DNA of 64,000 nucleotides from Eopsaltria australis (Eukaryota; Chordata; Aves; Passeriformes; Petroicidae): contig JAVTVJ010000074.1 of NCBI GenBank assembly GCA_034509425.1, positions 1-64,000 of the forward strand, read 5' to 3'. Below the pieces are notes generated by a model. That model did not search any database. It saw only the letters and a program-made list of their open reading frames with translations, and was not told the origin of the DNA. Position 1 is the first letter of the stretch. Each line of letters starts with the position of its first letter. The position numbers and the translations under genes were made by a program. Shown here in pieces: positions 31,958 to 44,767 of this stretch.

Positions 31958-33118
31958 ATAGATTTGTCAGAGTTTACCCCAAAATACGATCAGGAGGATG
32001 ACAAATTAATCAAGCATCTTAAAGCTGAGATCAAAGAAAGGGGGTGGGCTGTTACCTCAATGGGACAGGTTGTAGTTCCACTCTTCCTCCTTCGAGAAAT
32101 AGCCCAGCGAGAGCATGAAAGTACTCACTGGGGAACAGAAAATCTTTTAAAACATCTTAGAAAGGTAGTAATAGGGAAAAGGATGACAGATATTGTACAA
32201 TCTATAACCAGCAAGTGCGATACCTGTCGTAAAAACAATCCTGACACGAACAAACGGGTTGTGTTAGGGGTGACAAAAACAGGAGATCTCCCGGGAGATT
32301 ATTGGCAGATCGATTTTGCTGAAATGCCAGGCAAAGAGAGATGTAAGTATATACTGGTACTGGTTGACACCTTCAGTGGATGGCCCGAAGCTTACCCCTG
32401 TCGCACCAACACAGCAAGAGAAGTAGTGAAAGCCTTGCTGAATCATATAATTCCAAGATTCGGGGTTCCTCTAGGAATGTCATCTGATAGGGGAACTCAC
32501 TTTGTTGCAACGGTAGTTGAAGAAGTCAGCAGGGTTTTGGGAATTGCCTGGGACCTGCACACACCATACAGGCCCCAGGCAAGTGGCAAAATTAAGCGTA
32601 TGAATGAAACCCTCAAAACCCAGATTTGTAAAATTTGTCAAGAAACATCCATGACCTGGGTTCAAGCCCTGCCAATAGCCTTGCTGAGAACCTGCATACA
32701 GCCAAGGCAAAGGGACAATATAAGTCCCTATGAAATATTATATGGCAGGCCTTATCAAGCGCCACATATCCCGGGAGAGATTCATGTGAAGGGTAAAGGT
32801 GATTTACAGAAGTACTTAATGGCTTTGAGTTCCACTTTACAGAAGCTCCAGAGATTTGTTGTGTTGTCCAGGCCAATAGGACTGGACATACCTGCTCATC
32901 AGTTCCAGCCCAGAGATTGAGTCTACATCAAGTAGTGGGACAGTGACCCCTTGCAAGCCAAGTGGAAGGGACCGTTCCAAGTTTTGCTGACCACCCTCAC
33001 TGCAGTCAAAGTTGCTGGCAAGGGACTGCGAATCCACTATTCCAGAGTGAAGAAGGCTTCTGCTCCCGAAACCATCAAGAAAACAAAGACTGATACAGAT
33101 CAGAAGGATGTAGTTTAA
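31958..33118 (+). pseudogene. pol: Provirus G integrase, catalytic Glu replaced by Lys
   Basis: The frame continues from RNase H across TAA 31955-31957 and is open to TGA 32918-32920. A TAG near 32933 and the final TAA at 33116-33118 follow. The zinc domain shows H-X3-H and C-X2-C. The catalytic core has Asp in WQIDFAE and Asp in SSDRGTHF, but the third acidic residue is Lys (AAG at 32594-32596). The Asn usually after the second Asp is Arg. The C-terminal region has a WKGPFQVLLTT block, the GPF/Y-type tail of gammaretroviral integrases. The enzyme would be inactive even if the stops were read through. Confidence 0.86.
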
Positions 33119-33164
33119 ACTGTTCTTTACATGTCTGTTATCTGCCCAAATGGTAACTATGATT

Positions 33165-33580
33165 CAGGGTTTGTCCCATAATTTACACAAGGCTGTAGTC
33201 CAAAATGTGTCCAAGGTCCTTAATAAGAACAATTGCTGAATCTGTACCCAGATACCACCTCTAGATGAGAGTGGTCACTGGCCACTAATTGGCATTCTAA
33301 TGGAAGATGTGCTATTGTTAATACCACCTGTTGTTCCTATGTAGACCAAAGTAGAAAGGTTAAAAAAGATATGAATAAAATTTAGAAGGGAACTCAAATT
33401 TTGCATAAAATAGCTTCCAAAAATAACACCTTAAAATTTGACCAAATCTTTGACACCCTTACCTCATAGTTACCAAACTGGGCCTGGATAAAAGAAACAT
33501 TTATAGTAGCTATAATTGTAGTTATCATCTGTGTAGTAGCCTGCATGTCAGCCAGTTGTGTAAACCAATACTGTAAGTAA
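33165..33580 (+). pseudogene. env: Provirus G env remnant (TM subunit stub)
   Basis: After pol only about 400 bp of env-like sequence remain. A C-X6-CC motif at 33308-33334 marks a gammaretrovirus-type TM ectodomain. In the same frame TAG stops follow, then a W-rich segment, then a hydrophobic anchor (about 15 residues of Ile/Val, 33498-33544) and a cysteine-containing tail. The whole SU subunit and the fusion peptide are missing, so a large internal deletion joined pol to TM. Envelope would mediate entry; this remnant cannot. Confidence 0.75.
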
Positions 33581-33627
33581 TGTAGAATAAAGTAGAGACT
33601 AGACAAAGTAGAGTCTTGTTAGTCTCT

Positions 33628-33640
33628 AAAAGGGGAGAAA
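33628..33640 (+). other. Polypurine tract of provirus G
   Basis: AAAAGGGGAGAAA abuts the 3' LTR, as expected for the plus-strand primer. Confidence 0.85.
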
Positions 33641-34098
33641 TGATGCCTGAAGAATTTTTCTGCTTTTCTTCTGAATACTTCTTACACTGTTCCCTATATT
33701 CACAAGTATTAGCATGCATACTTGTGATGCTTTAGGTGATAGTTTAGCCCGGTTTCATGGTGTTTAGTAGGCCGGGAGACTAAACACCCCTGAAACTACG
33801 TAGAGTTAGAAGACCAAACACTCTGTTTTCGTGGGCCCTCAAGGTCTCCTAGTAGGACAGATTTTGTAAACTAGAAGTTAGCCCACCCAGGCCCCTTATT
33901 GGGCCCTCCTGGTAGATATGTTAATGTGTAGAGTCTTTAATTGTATACTTGATCGGGGGGACGGGGCTTTTTGCGACGCGTTCTACCTGGACGGCAGAAG
34001 CCATTGAATGGGATCCTATTAAAATACTGAGGTAAACAACCCCCAATCCTCTAACCGTGTCTGAGGCTTTATTTCCTAAGACCAGAAAAAAGGCATCA
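33641..34098 (+). repeat. Provirus G 3' LTR (458 bp)
   Basis: It has the same ends as the 5' LTR and ATTAAA at 34018-34023. It differs from the 5' LTR by about 13 substitutions and one A insertion. Confidence 0.95.
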
Positions 34099-34102
34099 AT
34101 GC

Positions 34103-37100
34103 CATCATTGTTACTTTTAGCAACTTGAAACCCCATAAAAAAATCAAATTAGTTTGACAAAATCTGCTTGCTATGAGCCTGTGTTGATTGGCAGTAATTA
34201 TATTAGCCTCTTTATTCCCTCTCAGCCATTTCATTATTTTCTCTATGGTCAGTCAGGCTCACAAGCTTCAATTACCTGAGCTGCCTGTGTTACCTGCTGA
34301 AAATACTGGTACAACGGGAGTTTTTTTCTGGTTGTCTGAAAGTTTATGTCCTCACATATGAAGAACGGTGCCAATGGCATAAGGACCTCTTAAAATTCTT
34401 GATGGCATGTGGAACAGTTCATTTTAAATGATGAAAAAACTAACAAGGAGAATATGTAGCATTTTTGCTTACAGGACATTAGAAATCAGGGCACATTGCA
34501 GGCAGGTAGAAAGATAGTATGCGGCTTATGTGGAAAACAATTTTCTGGTTCCAGAGGATTTTAGCATTACCTCATCCATTTGGAAATATGAGAAACTTGA
34601 TAAGTGGGAAAATGTTTCATGAAAGTAGCATTTGTAAGTTTCTACTTTCTGAGCATTTTTACACTTATCTCTGGGCCTGTCAGTCAATATTTTTTTCTCA
34701 GTCAGTCATCAAAAATATAAACAAATCAGAAAATTGCTGAAGTTTTCTGCCAAAGGATTTTTACTAGAAGTCCTTGCTTATATATATTCAATTTTGAAAA
34801 TAACGTCTCACTCCAGATTAGAAACTCTTCTTGTTCTCCAACATAAGTTTAAAAATGCAGCTGCAGTTATATTTATTCATTATTCATAGATGCAGATTTA
34901 CAAACCCAGTATCCTCAAAGAGAGATCCCACTTTCTCCCCTTCTCCCTCCCCTGGCCAGAGTGCCCTCATCAGCTGGAGAGTGTTAGCAGGGCTCTCTGA
35001 TGGGCACGCACAAGGGTCCTGCAGGTTTTGGAGCTCAGCATCCTACAGGCTGTGCTCATGCTAGCTCTCTCTGGCAGGGGCACCGGGTGTGTGCAGGTCC
35101 TACAGCAGCACAGGGGGGCAGTGCTTTGTCTGAGCAGATGCATAGCTGGGAGCTCACTGCTTTCCTGGACACATCAAACACGGAGGGCAGATAGTCAAGG
35201 GCAGGACTTTGGGGAGTGTGTGCTGATCTTCTTGCAGGCTGACAGGAATGAGAGTAAAAACATGAGAAAGCTTTGCTGTTCTTTCCTCCAAACTGTGTAG
35301 CCATGTACTAGAAAGTGCCCCTGACCAGGCTGTCCTTACCTGGCCACCCACTGCCCCAGTCAGAGGCAGGACTGCAGCCACCTTAAGTCTGCAGACACAG
35401 CCCAAGGGTGAGGCTGGAGCAAGCCCAGGTAGGAAATTGAAGGGTTTTTTTCAGTCTTTGGTGTAATGATTCCACCTGTGAGTTGGTGCCTGAATCCACC
35501 CAATGGGAGAGCAAACTCTGGTGTGCTGCCAGGAAGGAGAAGCAGAAAGAAACCCTGTGAGTGCATCATCTCCCTTTGCTCTTTTTATTGTGCTGTACTT
35601 TGCAGATAGAGGCGTTTATCTTGGTCTTGATTAGTTTCCAAAGGAAAGTGAACATCAATAAAATAGCTACCCAAGTCTATTTTAATTGCCCATGGGGACA
35701 CCACTATTGCTGCTGTTTCTGGAAGCCCCACTGCTGCCAGAGGACACCTGCACAGAGGAACTGGGCAAACCAGTGCTTCACTGGGGGTACCAAGCAGTCA
35801 GGAAACAGGTGGTGGAAAGAAAATTTGCTTTCTAGACTGTTTCACCTTTTACAATACCCACTGCTGCAGTTAATGCAGTGTTTTCTTAATGCCTGAACTC
35901 TCATGCAGTTTTAGGATGTTTGAGCTAGAGGAAGGTGCTGCCCTCATGTTGCATATTTGCTTGTGTTTTTCCTTAGCTGACAGCGGTTTTTTTCTTGTGC
36001 AACAGCCTGCTAAGCAATGTTGTACATGGGGATTCATCATGCCACCCTCATCCACAAAGGTCTGCAGGTCTCCCAGCAGAAAAAAAAAGTTACTCAGCCA
36101 AAGCATGGGAACACACTGGTGTTTATTAGTAGATCGATTATAATCTATGCAATAAGTGTATCTTAATGCTCTGGCACTCACAGATGTGAAAATACTCATT
36201 ATTTGATCCATACCAGCAATGAAGATATTGAGCTTTCAGAAACAAAATAGGGGTGGTATTTTTTACTCTCAGATTTCTAAAACCTTAGTTTTATAGTATC
36301 CTTACTGAAAAGTCATAATTCTAAAACCTCAATCCTTGGTCTTGACCTCACAATTGATGTAAGCAGACTGCTTTGCTCCCCTTGAACATCCCCCTGGCTG
36401 TGTTAGCTGGTGTGTGAGCAAACAGTTGGTCAAAGTTAGAGGGAAAAAACACTCTCAAATCAAAATCATATATTGAAAGTCTTGTCTTTGCATCAGGATG
36501 TGGTGTTCTCTTTGTGGTAGGGGATCTTATTGCTGCTTCCTGACCTGTATGGCTGCCATTCACTTGCAGCAACTGTGGCTTGACCATGACATTGAAGAAT
36601 CCTTCTTGCTTAGGAAAGATCTTTTATCATGAGGAGGCTGATTTACAGTGCAAGATGATCGTGCTTTTCCTTGTACTAAACATTCACGTGTGTATATTTT
36701 TAGACACTTTAATTTCAAAATGTTCATTCCTATCTGAAACCAAGTTTTAATTCCTAATTATTTCTTAGGTTTTCCCATATCACGCCCATTATTTTTTATC
36801 TTATAAATAAATGTGCCTAGGGACAGATGTTTGCACAGATGGTATATCTTAATGGGCTTTGTACCAGCCTGGTATTAGATACTGTTGCTCATAATAGTTA
36901 ACTTTCAGTTTTGACATTCAGAGGTTGTAGCATTTTACTATGGCTGGTCAGATACAGTGACATTGGAATCCTGTTAAGTTTGTTATTATACTCATTGCTC
37001 TTTAAACTAGATTTACTGGTTATGTCATTTGGGGGTTTTGGTTACCTACTTGGCATTTCTCTGAGCACAGCACAAACTGTGCAAATTTTGTGTTCATAAA

Positions 37101-39930
37101 GTAAAATGTGCTGAGAACTCTCAGGTTCACTCTAGCTGTATCTGAACACGGCATTTTTCTTTGCATTTCAAGTGAAGTCAGTATTTGTGCAAAATACTGT
37201 TACAATGCCAATCCAACAGCTTTAGAAATCTCATTTTGGTTTGGATTTCCAGTACCATTCCCTGTGTCCCCCATTCTCTGGCTCACAGGCTGGCACAGCT
37301 GGAGGAGTAAGTCTTGCACATCTAGAGTTTGCCGAGGGCTACATGAAGAGGGGAAAGATGCTGCTGTGTTTGTATCCTGATTCCCATTGGTGTCAAACAA
37401 GTATTTCTTCCACTCCATAAATATTCAAAAGCAGAGGGAAACTTCTTGCCTTTGAAATTATTTGTCAAGCTATCAAAATTTACAGAAAGTATGAAAGATT
37501 TTTTTGCAGAAAGTCTTCTGCATAATTCACCCATCTGATAATTTCTTATCTGCCCTACCAAATCTTTCTGCTGACTCAGGCTGGTGGGATCCTGTACTCC
37601 TATCAAATGTTTACAAAACCTACATTTTCAGTTTGTTGCAGGGAAATGTAGAGTGTATATTATGTTTTATAGAGAGCTAGATCACTGTTGTAAGAAAAAG
37701 AAATCAATTTTTGACTGATTTGTCTTCACCGCCTATGCAAATGGTTTATTTGGCTTGATCAAATTCTCTCTGGAACCAAATCCAGTCCATTTTACCGACT
37801 TGTTGCTGCAAACTACTCTGATGAGGTTACCTGGGTAAATGATAGAATGTGAAGGACTTGGCCATAGATACATGGGAGACCCATCTTCCCCTTCTCTTTT
37901 ATCTCCTACAAACACCTGTGTGCTCATGTTTTGTGCTGATGGGTGTATAAGATATCCCTTCTTTGGCAGCATTTGCTGTGTTTGGGCAGTGGATGGCTCA
38001 TGGGGAGCAGAATTCCACAGGCAGCAAGTGGGATCTGACAGCAACCTCCAGGCCCACAAGGCCAGGCAGTCATTTCTTGCATTTGTTTATATAAAAAGTG
38101 CCTGCTCCCACAAATGAAGTCAGAGCAATGACTCTAGGGTCCTCACATTTACTGGTATGGAAACTGGGCTTGTAGCATTCTCCAAGTAATTCTTGTTCAG
38201 GAGCCCACACGTCTTTACCAAGATATCTAGTAAAATTAATACATTGTAAGGATAAATTATCAATAAATCATAAATTTTCTTTTCTTACCACTTTATGTAG
38301 AAACCAGTAAAATACTTTCTTGCAGGCCAGACCTTGAAAAGCTATCTTTGATTTTATTAGGGGAGATTGTAGCATTTAGAGCCCCCAGATGGGCATCTTT
38401 CTATGATGTTTTATGATTTTGGTGGCTCAACAATCAAAAGGCACAAAGCTTTGTTAAGAAGCTCTCTTCACTTTGTGGTTGCCATTACAAGTCAGAGGCT
38501 GCACATATTCCCCATAGCCTCACTGGAGGAGGTTGTGTGTTAGAGGAGAAAGGGAGAAGAGTTACAGCTTCATGACCAGAGTCCTCAGACATCTCCAGGC
38601 TGATCTCACTGCACACCAGCTTCACTTCATGGCAGACCCACAAACAAGGAGCAGTGCACCTCAGTGTCACATTCTGTGTGGATGAGAGCATGGGACTGAT
38701 TCCTGTCCCTGTGTGTGAGCCAGCACAGGCAGGCACAAAAACAACCACAAAACCACGGATGAAATGCAAAGAATATATTTCTTTTACCTCACCAACCAGG
38801 GGATCCCTGAAGCAGCACCTGGGCAGAGGCACACGGGTGGGGACACAGGCACCCCAAATGGTAGAGGGTCACCCAACCTGTTCTCACCTGTATTTCAGGT
38901 ATTTGCACAGATGCCTTTTATCAGGGCAGGAATCTTGAACATGTTTGATAGGTGCCTCCAGATCTATCAGAGGCCTCTGTTTAGGTCTAAACGCAGAAGT
39001 TCCTACATACAAGGCTAAACAACAATTAATTTGGTACATGTGTTGTTCAACACCCCAGCTGCAAGTAACTTGACCTTGTTTACAATTCTCTTTGTCAATC
39101 TTCACTATTTTTCCACACTTTGCTACTGCTCTTGGTATCAGCTGTATACTTTCACCTAAGTTATGTGGAAAAATAATGAAGGAATAAATTCTGCTTTATT
39201 AACATTGTTCTATGGGGGAGGGGCATAGATATTGCAGTTCTGGAAAACACTGCATAGGCAAGTAGTATTTTTTTAACCTCTGGTTCACCTTCCTCCTTCT
39301 TAGTGTTTAAGTCTTGCTGCCAATAGGTCTAATTGAATAGAAACCTGGATGAAAATTAAACAGTCAAAACACATGCTGGTCACAGAAAAATAACCATTAT
39401 CGTTAATGGGAGCTGTGTGAGCACACTGAGTGAGGGATTCACCTCTTTGCTTTTAATTCCATGTCATTTAGAATTACTGAATGAATAGGTGTGTGTATAT
39501 CTGGGCTTGTTTTCTTCCCTCTAATGTACAGAAGATCAAATCCTAATTAAGGGGAAATAATTATCAGTCCATCCTCTCACAGTTCTCCTTCCTGTGTTCC
39601 TATGAAATGGTTCTGAGTATGTATAGGTGGAGTCAAAGATTAGCAGTGGTTTGTGGCCAAATTCTGACTTTTAATCTTGCAGCAGCACTGGCAAACTCAT
39701 AGAACAGTAAATATAATGGCTCTATAATTAGGCTGGTTTGTAAACAAGTACTACTATTTAGTTGATAGTGCAAAATACTCTTCCACAGCATTCATCAAAT
39801 AAACACTTATTTGGACATATAATTTGAAAAATATGGGTTATTTAGTGGACTGAGATTTCTTGTCAGACCAAAATATGATGCTGATTTGCTGTTGCCTGAC
39901 TAGTTTGTGCCTTCAGATGACTTCTGGTAG
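34103..39930. other. AT-rich spacer, no gene recognised
   Basis: About 5.8 kb contain scattered open frames of 60-115 codons on both strands (for example 35561-35896 and 38485-38832). None has a recognisable domain, splice-bounded structure or repeat match that I can name. Confidence 0.5.
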
Positions 39931-39934
39931 TGAG

Positions 39935-40389
39935 TGATGCCTTATTCCTGGTCTTAGGAAATAAAAGCTCAGACACGGTTAGAGGGTTGGGGGTCGTTTA
40001 CCTCGGTATTTTAATAGGATCCCATTCAATGGCTTCTGCTGTCCAGGTAGAACGCATTGCAAAAGTCCCCCCCAGACGAGTATACAATTAAAGACTTTAC
40101 ACATTAGCATATCTAACAAGAGGGCCCAATAAGGGGCTTGGGTGGGCTAATTTCTAGTTTACAAAATCTGTCCTACTAGGAGACCTTGAGTTCTTATGAC
40201 AGTAGAATGTTTGGTCTTCTAACTCTATGTAGTTTCAGGGGTGTTTAGTCTCCCGGCCTACTAAACACCATGAAACCAGGCTAAATTATCACATCTAAAG
40301 CATTACAAGTATGTATGCTAATGCTTGTGGATACAGAGAACTGTGTAAAAAGTATATACAAGAAAAAGCAAAAAATCCTTCAGGCATCA
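39935..40389 (-). repeat. Solo LTR H of the provirus G family (455 bp)
   Basis: It is the reverse complement of the G LTR, with the same TGATGCCT/AGGCATCA-type ends. It is flanked by the perfect 4-bp direct repeat TGAG at 39931-39934 and 40390-40393. Divergence from the G LTRs is visibly higher than between the G LTRs themselves. Confidence 0.95.
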
Positions 40390-40393
40390 TGAG

Positions 40394-43300
40394 GGGAAAA
40401 TGGGGTGCCTGAGGGGCATCAGGTCATTGGAGGGTGCACCTGCAGGTACCATGTCCTTGTTAGGACACCCTGTTTGCATAGTGCAATGCTCCTGTCTGTC
40501 CCAGGGCTCATCAGGCCTGTCTCACTGTGCTACACTCCTTCCATCTTCAGTCCTCCTGCTTCTTGCTGGAAAATGCCAATCCCAGCCTGAAGCAAAGCCA
40601 AGACAAGCCTCTCCCTCCTTCAGGCACTTACCTGCCTGTTGAGGGGCATGGAAACAGCCACAGCATCTCATTCTGTCCATGTTTACATGCTGTGACAGCA
40701 CTGCCATCAGCTGCCTGCACGAGGGTGAGTGCTGGAAGTTACAATGATTTACAGCAACTGCTCTGTCTCACAGCTTTAGGAGGGTTGTGCCGTAGCAGGA
40801 GCTGCAACACATGAACCATCTCTTGTCTTGTAGTCACTGTACTGGAAGAGTACAAATTGCGCTGAAAAATCACTTTAAAATACTGGATTCCCACTGACAA
40901 TTGTATATGCCAGTTCTAATGGATGTTTGTGAGTGAGCTGGAAAGGATTTGGAAGGAGATTTGTGCAATGTGGGCCTCTTTAGATCAGCATTGGCAGGGG
41001 TTTGTGTCCCTGAATGGGGTCAGGATGACCAGAATAACTTTTTCCAGCCTGGAGTGTGGCAGTGGCATTTCTTTTGCAAGATAAAAGTTGTTTATTGTTT
41101 TAAGAGAACAAAGGTCAGACTACCTGGAAGAAAGGAGGTGTCAGACCTATGGGATTTCTCTGAGAAAGTTCTAAGAAAATCATAAGGGGAAAAGCTCACA
41201 TTGCCCCTTAAAGTATTGTAGATGGCAGTTCATGAGAGAAAAGATTCATCTTGGTTCTCGAGTTGCAGTGAGAGTTTGTGAGGTACAGGATTATTAAAGG
41301 AAGTTTGCTTTTGTACTTTGTGAAATGAGCATATTTAAAATAGAAAGAAAAACTTGAAAAGCCACAGACCGTGAAATGAAAATTTCAAATGCTATTTCAG
41401 GACAGAATTATGCCTTGGATGCTGTGCAGTCTGGTGATTGCCCTAAGTCCCACAGCAGGACACTTGCTCTGACCACAAGCATTTCCGGCCTTCTTCAGCG
41501 AGCAAAGGCATTTTGACTTGTGCCAGTGGCTTAGTGACCAAGCCAAAGAAGCCTACGAATATATCACCATGATAGCAGAGGAGCATTACAATGCTTTTTA
41601 TATTTCATTATTTAGGAAACCCTGAGAAGACTGGAAATGCAGCAATGGTGGGCCCAAAAAAACCTGGGTCTGGAGTCAGCAGGTTAGCATGGGGCTGTGC
41701 AATGTGTTGGCTCACATGGAAAGGTGAGCAGCATGGGGCCCTGCAGGATTTCAGTCCTCAAGCCTGCTGACAGTTGTCTGTAGCTGTGTTTACAGCATGT
41801 TTTTGTGTCAGTTAGCCCAGGCAAAGAGAATCTTACTTATGTGCCTCAGTGCCTTTAACTCATCTACTGCTAGCACAAAAGCAATTCAACAAGATCTTAA
41901 TTAAAAATGATGGTTCTCTGAAGGTTGTTGTCTTCATGTGGAATCCCTTCTGTCTCAGCTGTCTTGGACATTTGAGTTAAATGGGGCCTCTGGAAGAATT
42001 AGAAAGAGTTGGGAGCAAAATTTCTACAGGAACACTTTGAAGTCAAGAGCATTTCCTCCCAGGGACAGTCATGTAAAAGCCAACCCATAATGTCACAGGG
42101 CAGGGTACATGTTTGCCACTGCACTAAAAGTTATTGCTAAAAATGTTTTTTATAGGTTCATTTCATAATATCTAAGTGCCTCACTATCCTTATTCATTCT
42201 CATCCCCAGTTGGTGAAAAGCAAAGCAGAGCAGGTTCCATGTAGATGTAGTCAGCAAGACATAGAGGACTGGAAAACTACCATAAAGGTAGGTTGATGTA
42301 GTATTTAAGCATGTCGTGTTCTTCAGCCTAAGAGACCTCTCTAAGGTCAGAGGGATGACCAGGCCCCAGCAGGGAGCTGATGCAGGTTCATGAAGTCCTC
42401 AATCAACTCCTGGATTATCTTGGTTCCAAAGCAGACAAGTTTAGAAATGCAGTGGATGTCTGTTTGATCCTGATCCCAGTTTGATACAATGAATTTAGAA
42501 AAGATGGGATTTGGGTGCAACCTTTGATTTCATGACGTTGTGATCAGCATATTTAGTACTTTTGATCCATGCTGGTAACACAAGGCTGGTATTTCAGAAA
42601 TTCGAAACAGCAGGCAAAGTTTCTTATTTTCAAGCCATGTTTTATTCTTAATCAAAGCAAGAACAAATAGACCATCAAAATTCCTACTCTGCATCATCTG
42701 AGTGGAGAAACTGGAATGACTGATGTGCTGGTGATGAATAGGCCTATTACCTTGTAAATTGTACTGTATAGTACCACTTGTAACAACACAAGATGTTGCT
42801 GCATTTTTTTTATTTGATTATTTAGCGCATATTATACTCCTTTAGTTCTCATTCTAGAGGCAATATGGACAGGAAGATATATATCTGATATTTATTGAAG
42901 TTAAAGTTGAAAAGTTGGTTTCCTATAACCATCTTTGAAAGAACCATGTTCTATATAAGTAATAATAATAATAGTCTAGAAGGTACACTTTTCTGGTATC
43001 AAGTTTGGAAAACTTCAATCCAAGATACTTGTCTCTGTGGGATCATCCCTAGTAGCAAACAGTGGAGGATTTTCAGGGCTGTGAAGTTAGGATAAAAGTT
43101 GATTATTTAAGCTAAAGTTTTGCCAATCCTTCTTTGTGTGGAACCATAATCATGGAATGGAGATGCATCTACAAGAGGTCACAGAGGAAAAGTCCCACTG
43201 GACATCAAGGCTCTCTGCTCAGCCTCATAGTGGTGCTCAGGCACCAAAAGATTCTCTGAAGGGGCCTCCAGCCCCCATGGTGGCTTGCAGCTGCCTCCTG

Positions 43301-44103
43301 AACTTCTTCCTCAGCTGTATCACCTTCTGTCTGAGAAGAAGTTGGCTTGGTGTCCTCACTGCTCAGTTCATATGTTGATTAGAAATGCCCTTCTAATATA
43401 TATATTTGGTATAATCCTGTTAGCAATACATTCAAACCTGTTTATTCTCTTAGTGTCCTCATCTTTACCTGCTCTTTTTCAGCTCTGACAATAAAGACAC
43501 AATTTCTTGCCTCTGCTGTATTTATACTGAATAATCATCAACTCTCTTATGCCCATTGCTACCCAAAGAAACTACTTTTTTAGTCTCTTCTTGTAAGTAA
43601 AACACTTAATTCCCACAACTTCATAAATGCCCCATCTCTGTTCTTGCTCCACTCTCAGATCATCTTTCTTAAACATTGTAAGCAGTGCTGCATTTTCATA
43701 CACAAGACTGTGGGGGAGGTCTCACCATTTCCTGTGCAATACTGTTAATTCTTCCCCATCTCTGTGGAAATACTTCTTACATGTTCTAGGATCTTTTTTT
43801 CATTTCTGCTTCTTGGTGATTTGCAGTGATTCTGTGATCAGCCAATGCTTCTGGATATCTAGAAGCATCTGTCTAGAAAGTGAGGTGTCTGTCCCTTAGC
43901 AGTTCCAGATTATGAGCTCCCTGCTTATGCCAGAAATACTTATTATTAGTCCCTAGCTGTATGGCCTTGCACTTTGTACAATTGATTTCCATCCATTTCT
44001 ATTAATTCAGACCTCAAGGTCATCTGGTTATTACTGTGTGCAATCCCAGTTCTCTTCTGAATTGACAGAACTCCTCCTAACTAGGTGTCATCAGCAAAGT
44101 ATT
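40394..44103. other. Spacer, no gene recognised
   Basis: Only short frames without domains are present. A TAA trinucleotide run sits at about 42959-42972. Confidence 0.5.
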
Positions 44104-44109
44104 ACCACC

Positions 44110-44761
44110 TGTCGCATCCTGCTTGTTCAGACCAGGCAGCTGCCCACCAGGGTTTTGAGCAGCAGCCCTGCGGTGACTATGACCGAGTGTCCCTGGCTCA
44201 GGCAGGCACAGGTTCACCGGCGTCGGGAGTTCAGTTTCCCTTGCCGTGGGCAGTGTCTCCCTGCTTGGTAGACAGTGTATCCTAAAGGCTGGAAAGGCTG
44301 GGGAGGGATCTCTCGGCGCAGAGTAAAAGATACACTGTATCAAGGAGATGACAGCTCTCTGGGTGTCTGAGTCCGAGAGACCCAGGGCTCAGCTTGCACC
44401 AGACTTTTATTATGAGGGTGACAACCAATTAGGTCCAAGCCCGGGGGAGAAACCAGGGAGGGACAAGGGGACAAGGGCCAACGGGGGACAGAGAGGGGAG
44501 GAGAGGGGGTAACAGACATGACTATAACATAATCAGCAACCGAACATAACTGAACTTTCTGGAACTTGGGGAAGATTGACAACTGATGGATGGGTGGTCA
44601 GTCCAATGGCCAAGGGAACGTCCAGCCCCTTAGAAACCCAGCCCCACTCCGGGGCAAACCACTGCCAAACCCCACCTCAGGGGTGGCCTCAATCTTGGGA
44701 TTTCCTACTCCAGGGTTTCTTAATGGGGAAAGAGTTTTTGGGAGCCCTGACCACCACCACA
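44110..44761 (-). repeat. Solo LTR I (652 bp, 6-bp duplication)
   Basis: On the minus strand it starts TGTGGTGGTGG and ends GATGCGACA. It is flanked by the perfect 6-bp direct repeat ACCACC at 44104-44109 and 44762-44767. The AATAAA signal is at 44406-44411 (complement), followed by a GC-rich R-U5. A 6-bp duplication is typical of alpha/betaretrovirus-like (class II) elements. Its start and the U3 block TTCCAGAAAGTTCAGTTATG are related to solo LTR K. Confidence 0.9.
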
Positions 44762-44767
44762 ACCACC

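Larger units (their letters stand above)
24634..34098 (+). mobile_element. Class I (gammaretrovirus-like) provirus G, with nested insertion F
   Basis: The provirus is bounded by 457/458-bp LTRs and the 4-bp direct repeat ATGC at 24630-24633 and 34099-34102. The order is LTR, primer site, leader, gag (split by F at 26861-28491), protease, RT, RNase H, integrase, env remnant, purine tract, LTR. Class I is supported by the 4-bp duplication, a single CCHC knuckle, an MG N-terminus of Gag, YVDD, a GPF/Y-type integrase tail and a CX6CC motif in TM. The LTRs differ by 13 substitutions and one indel by my count, about 3%. Many stops and frameshifts mean it is dead. Solo LTR H is from the same family. 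Confidence 0.94.

Noticed and set aside
38485..39018. Possible host exon (frames of 84-115 codons on both strands)
   Set aside because: No protein family is recognised and the frames on opposite strands are equally long, so coding is not supported.
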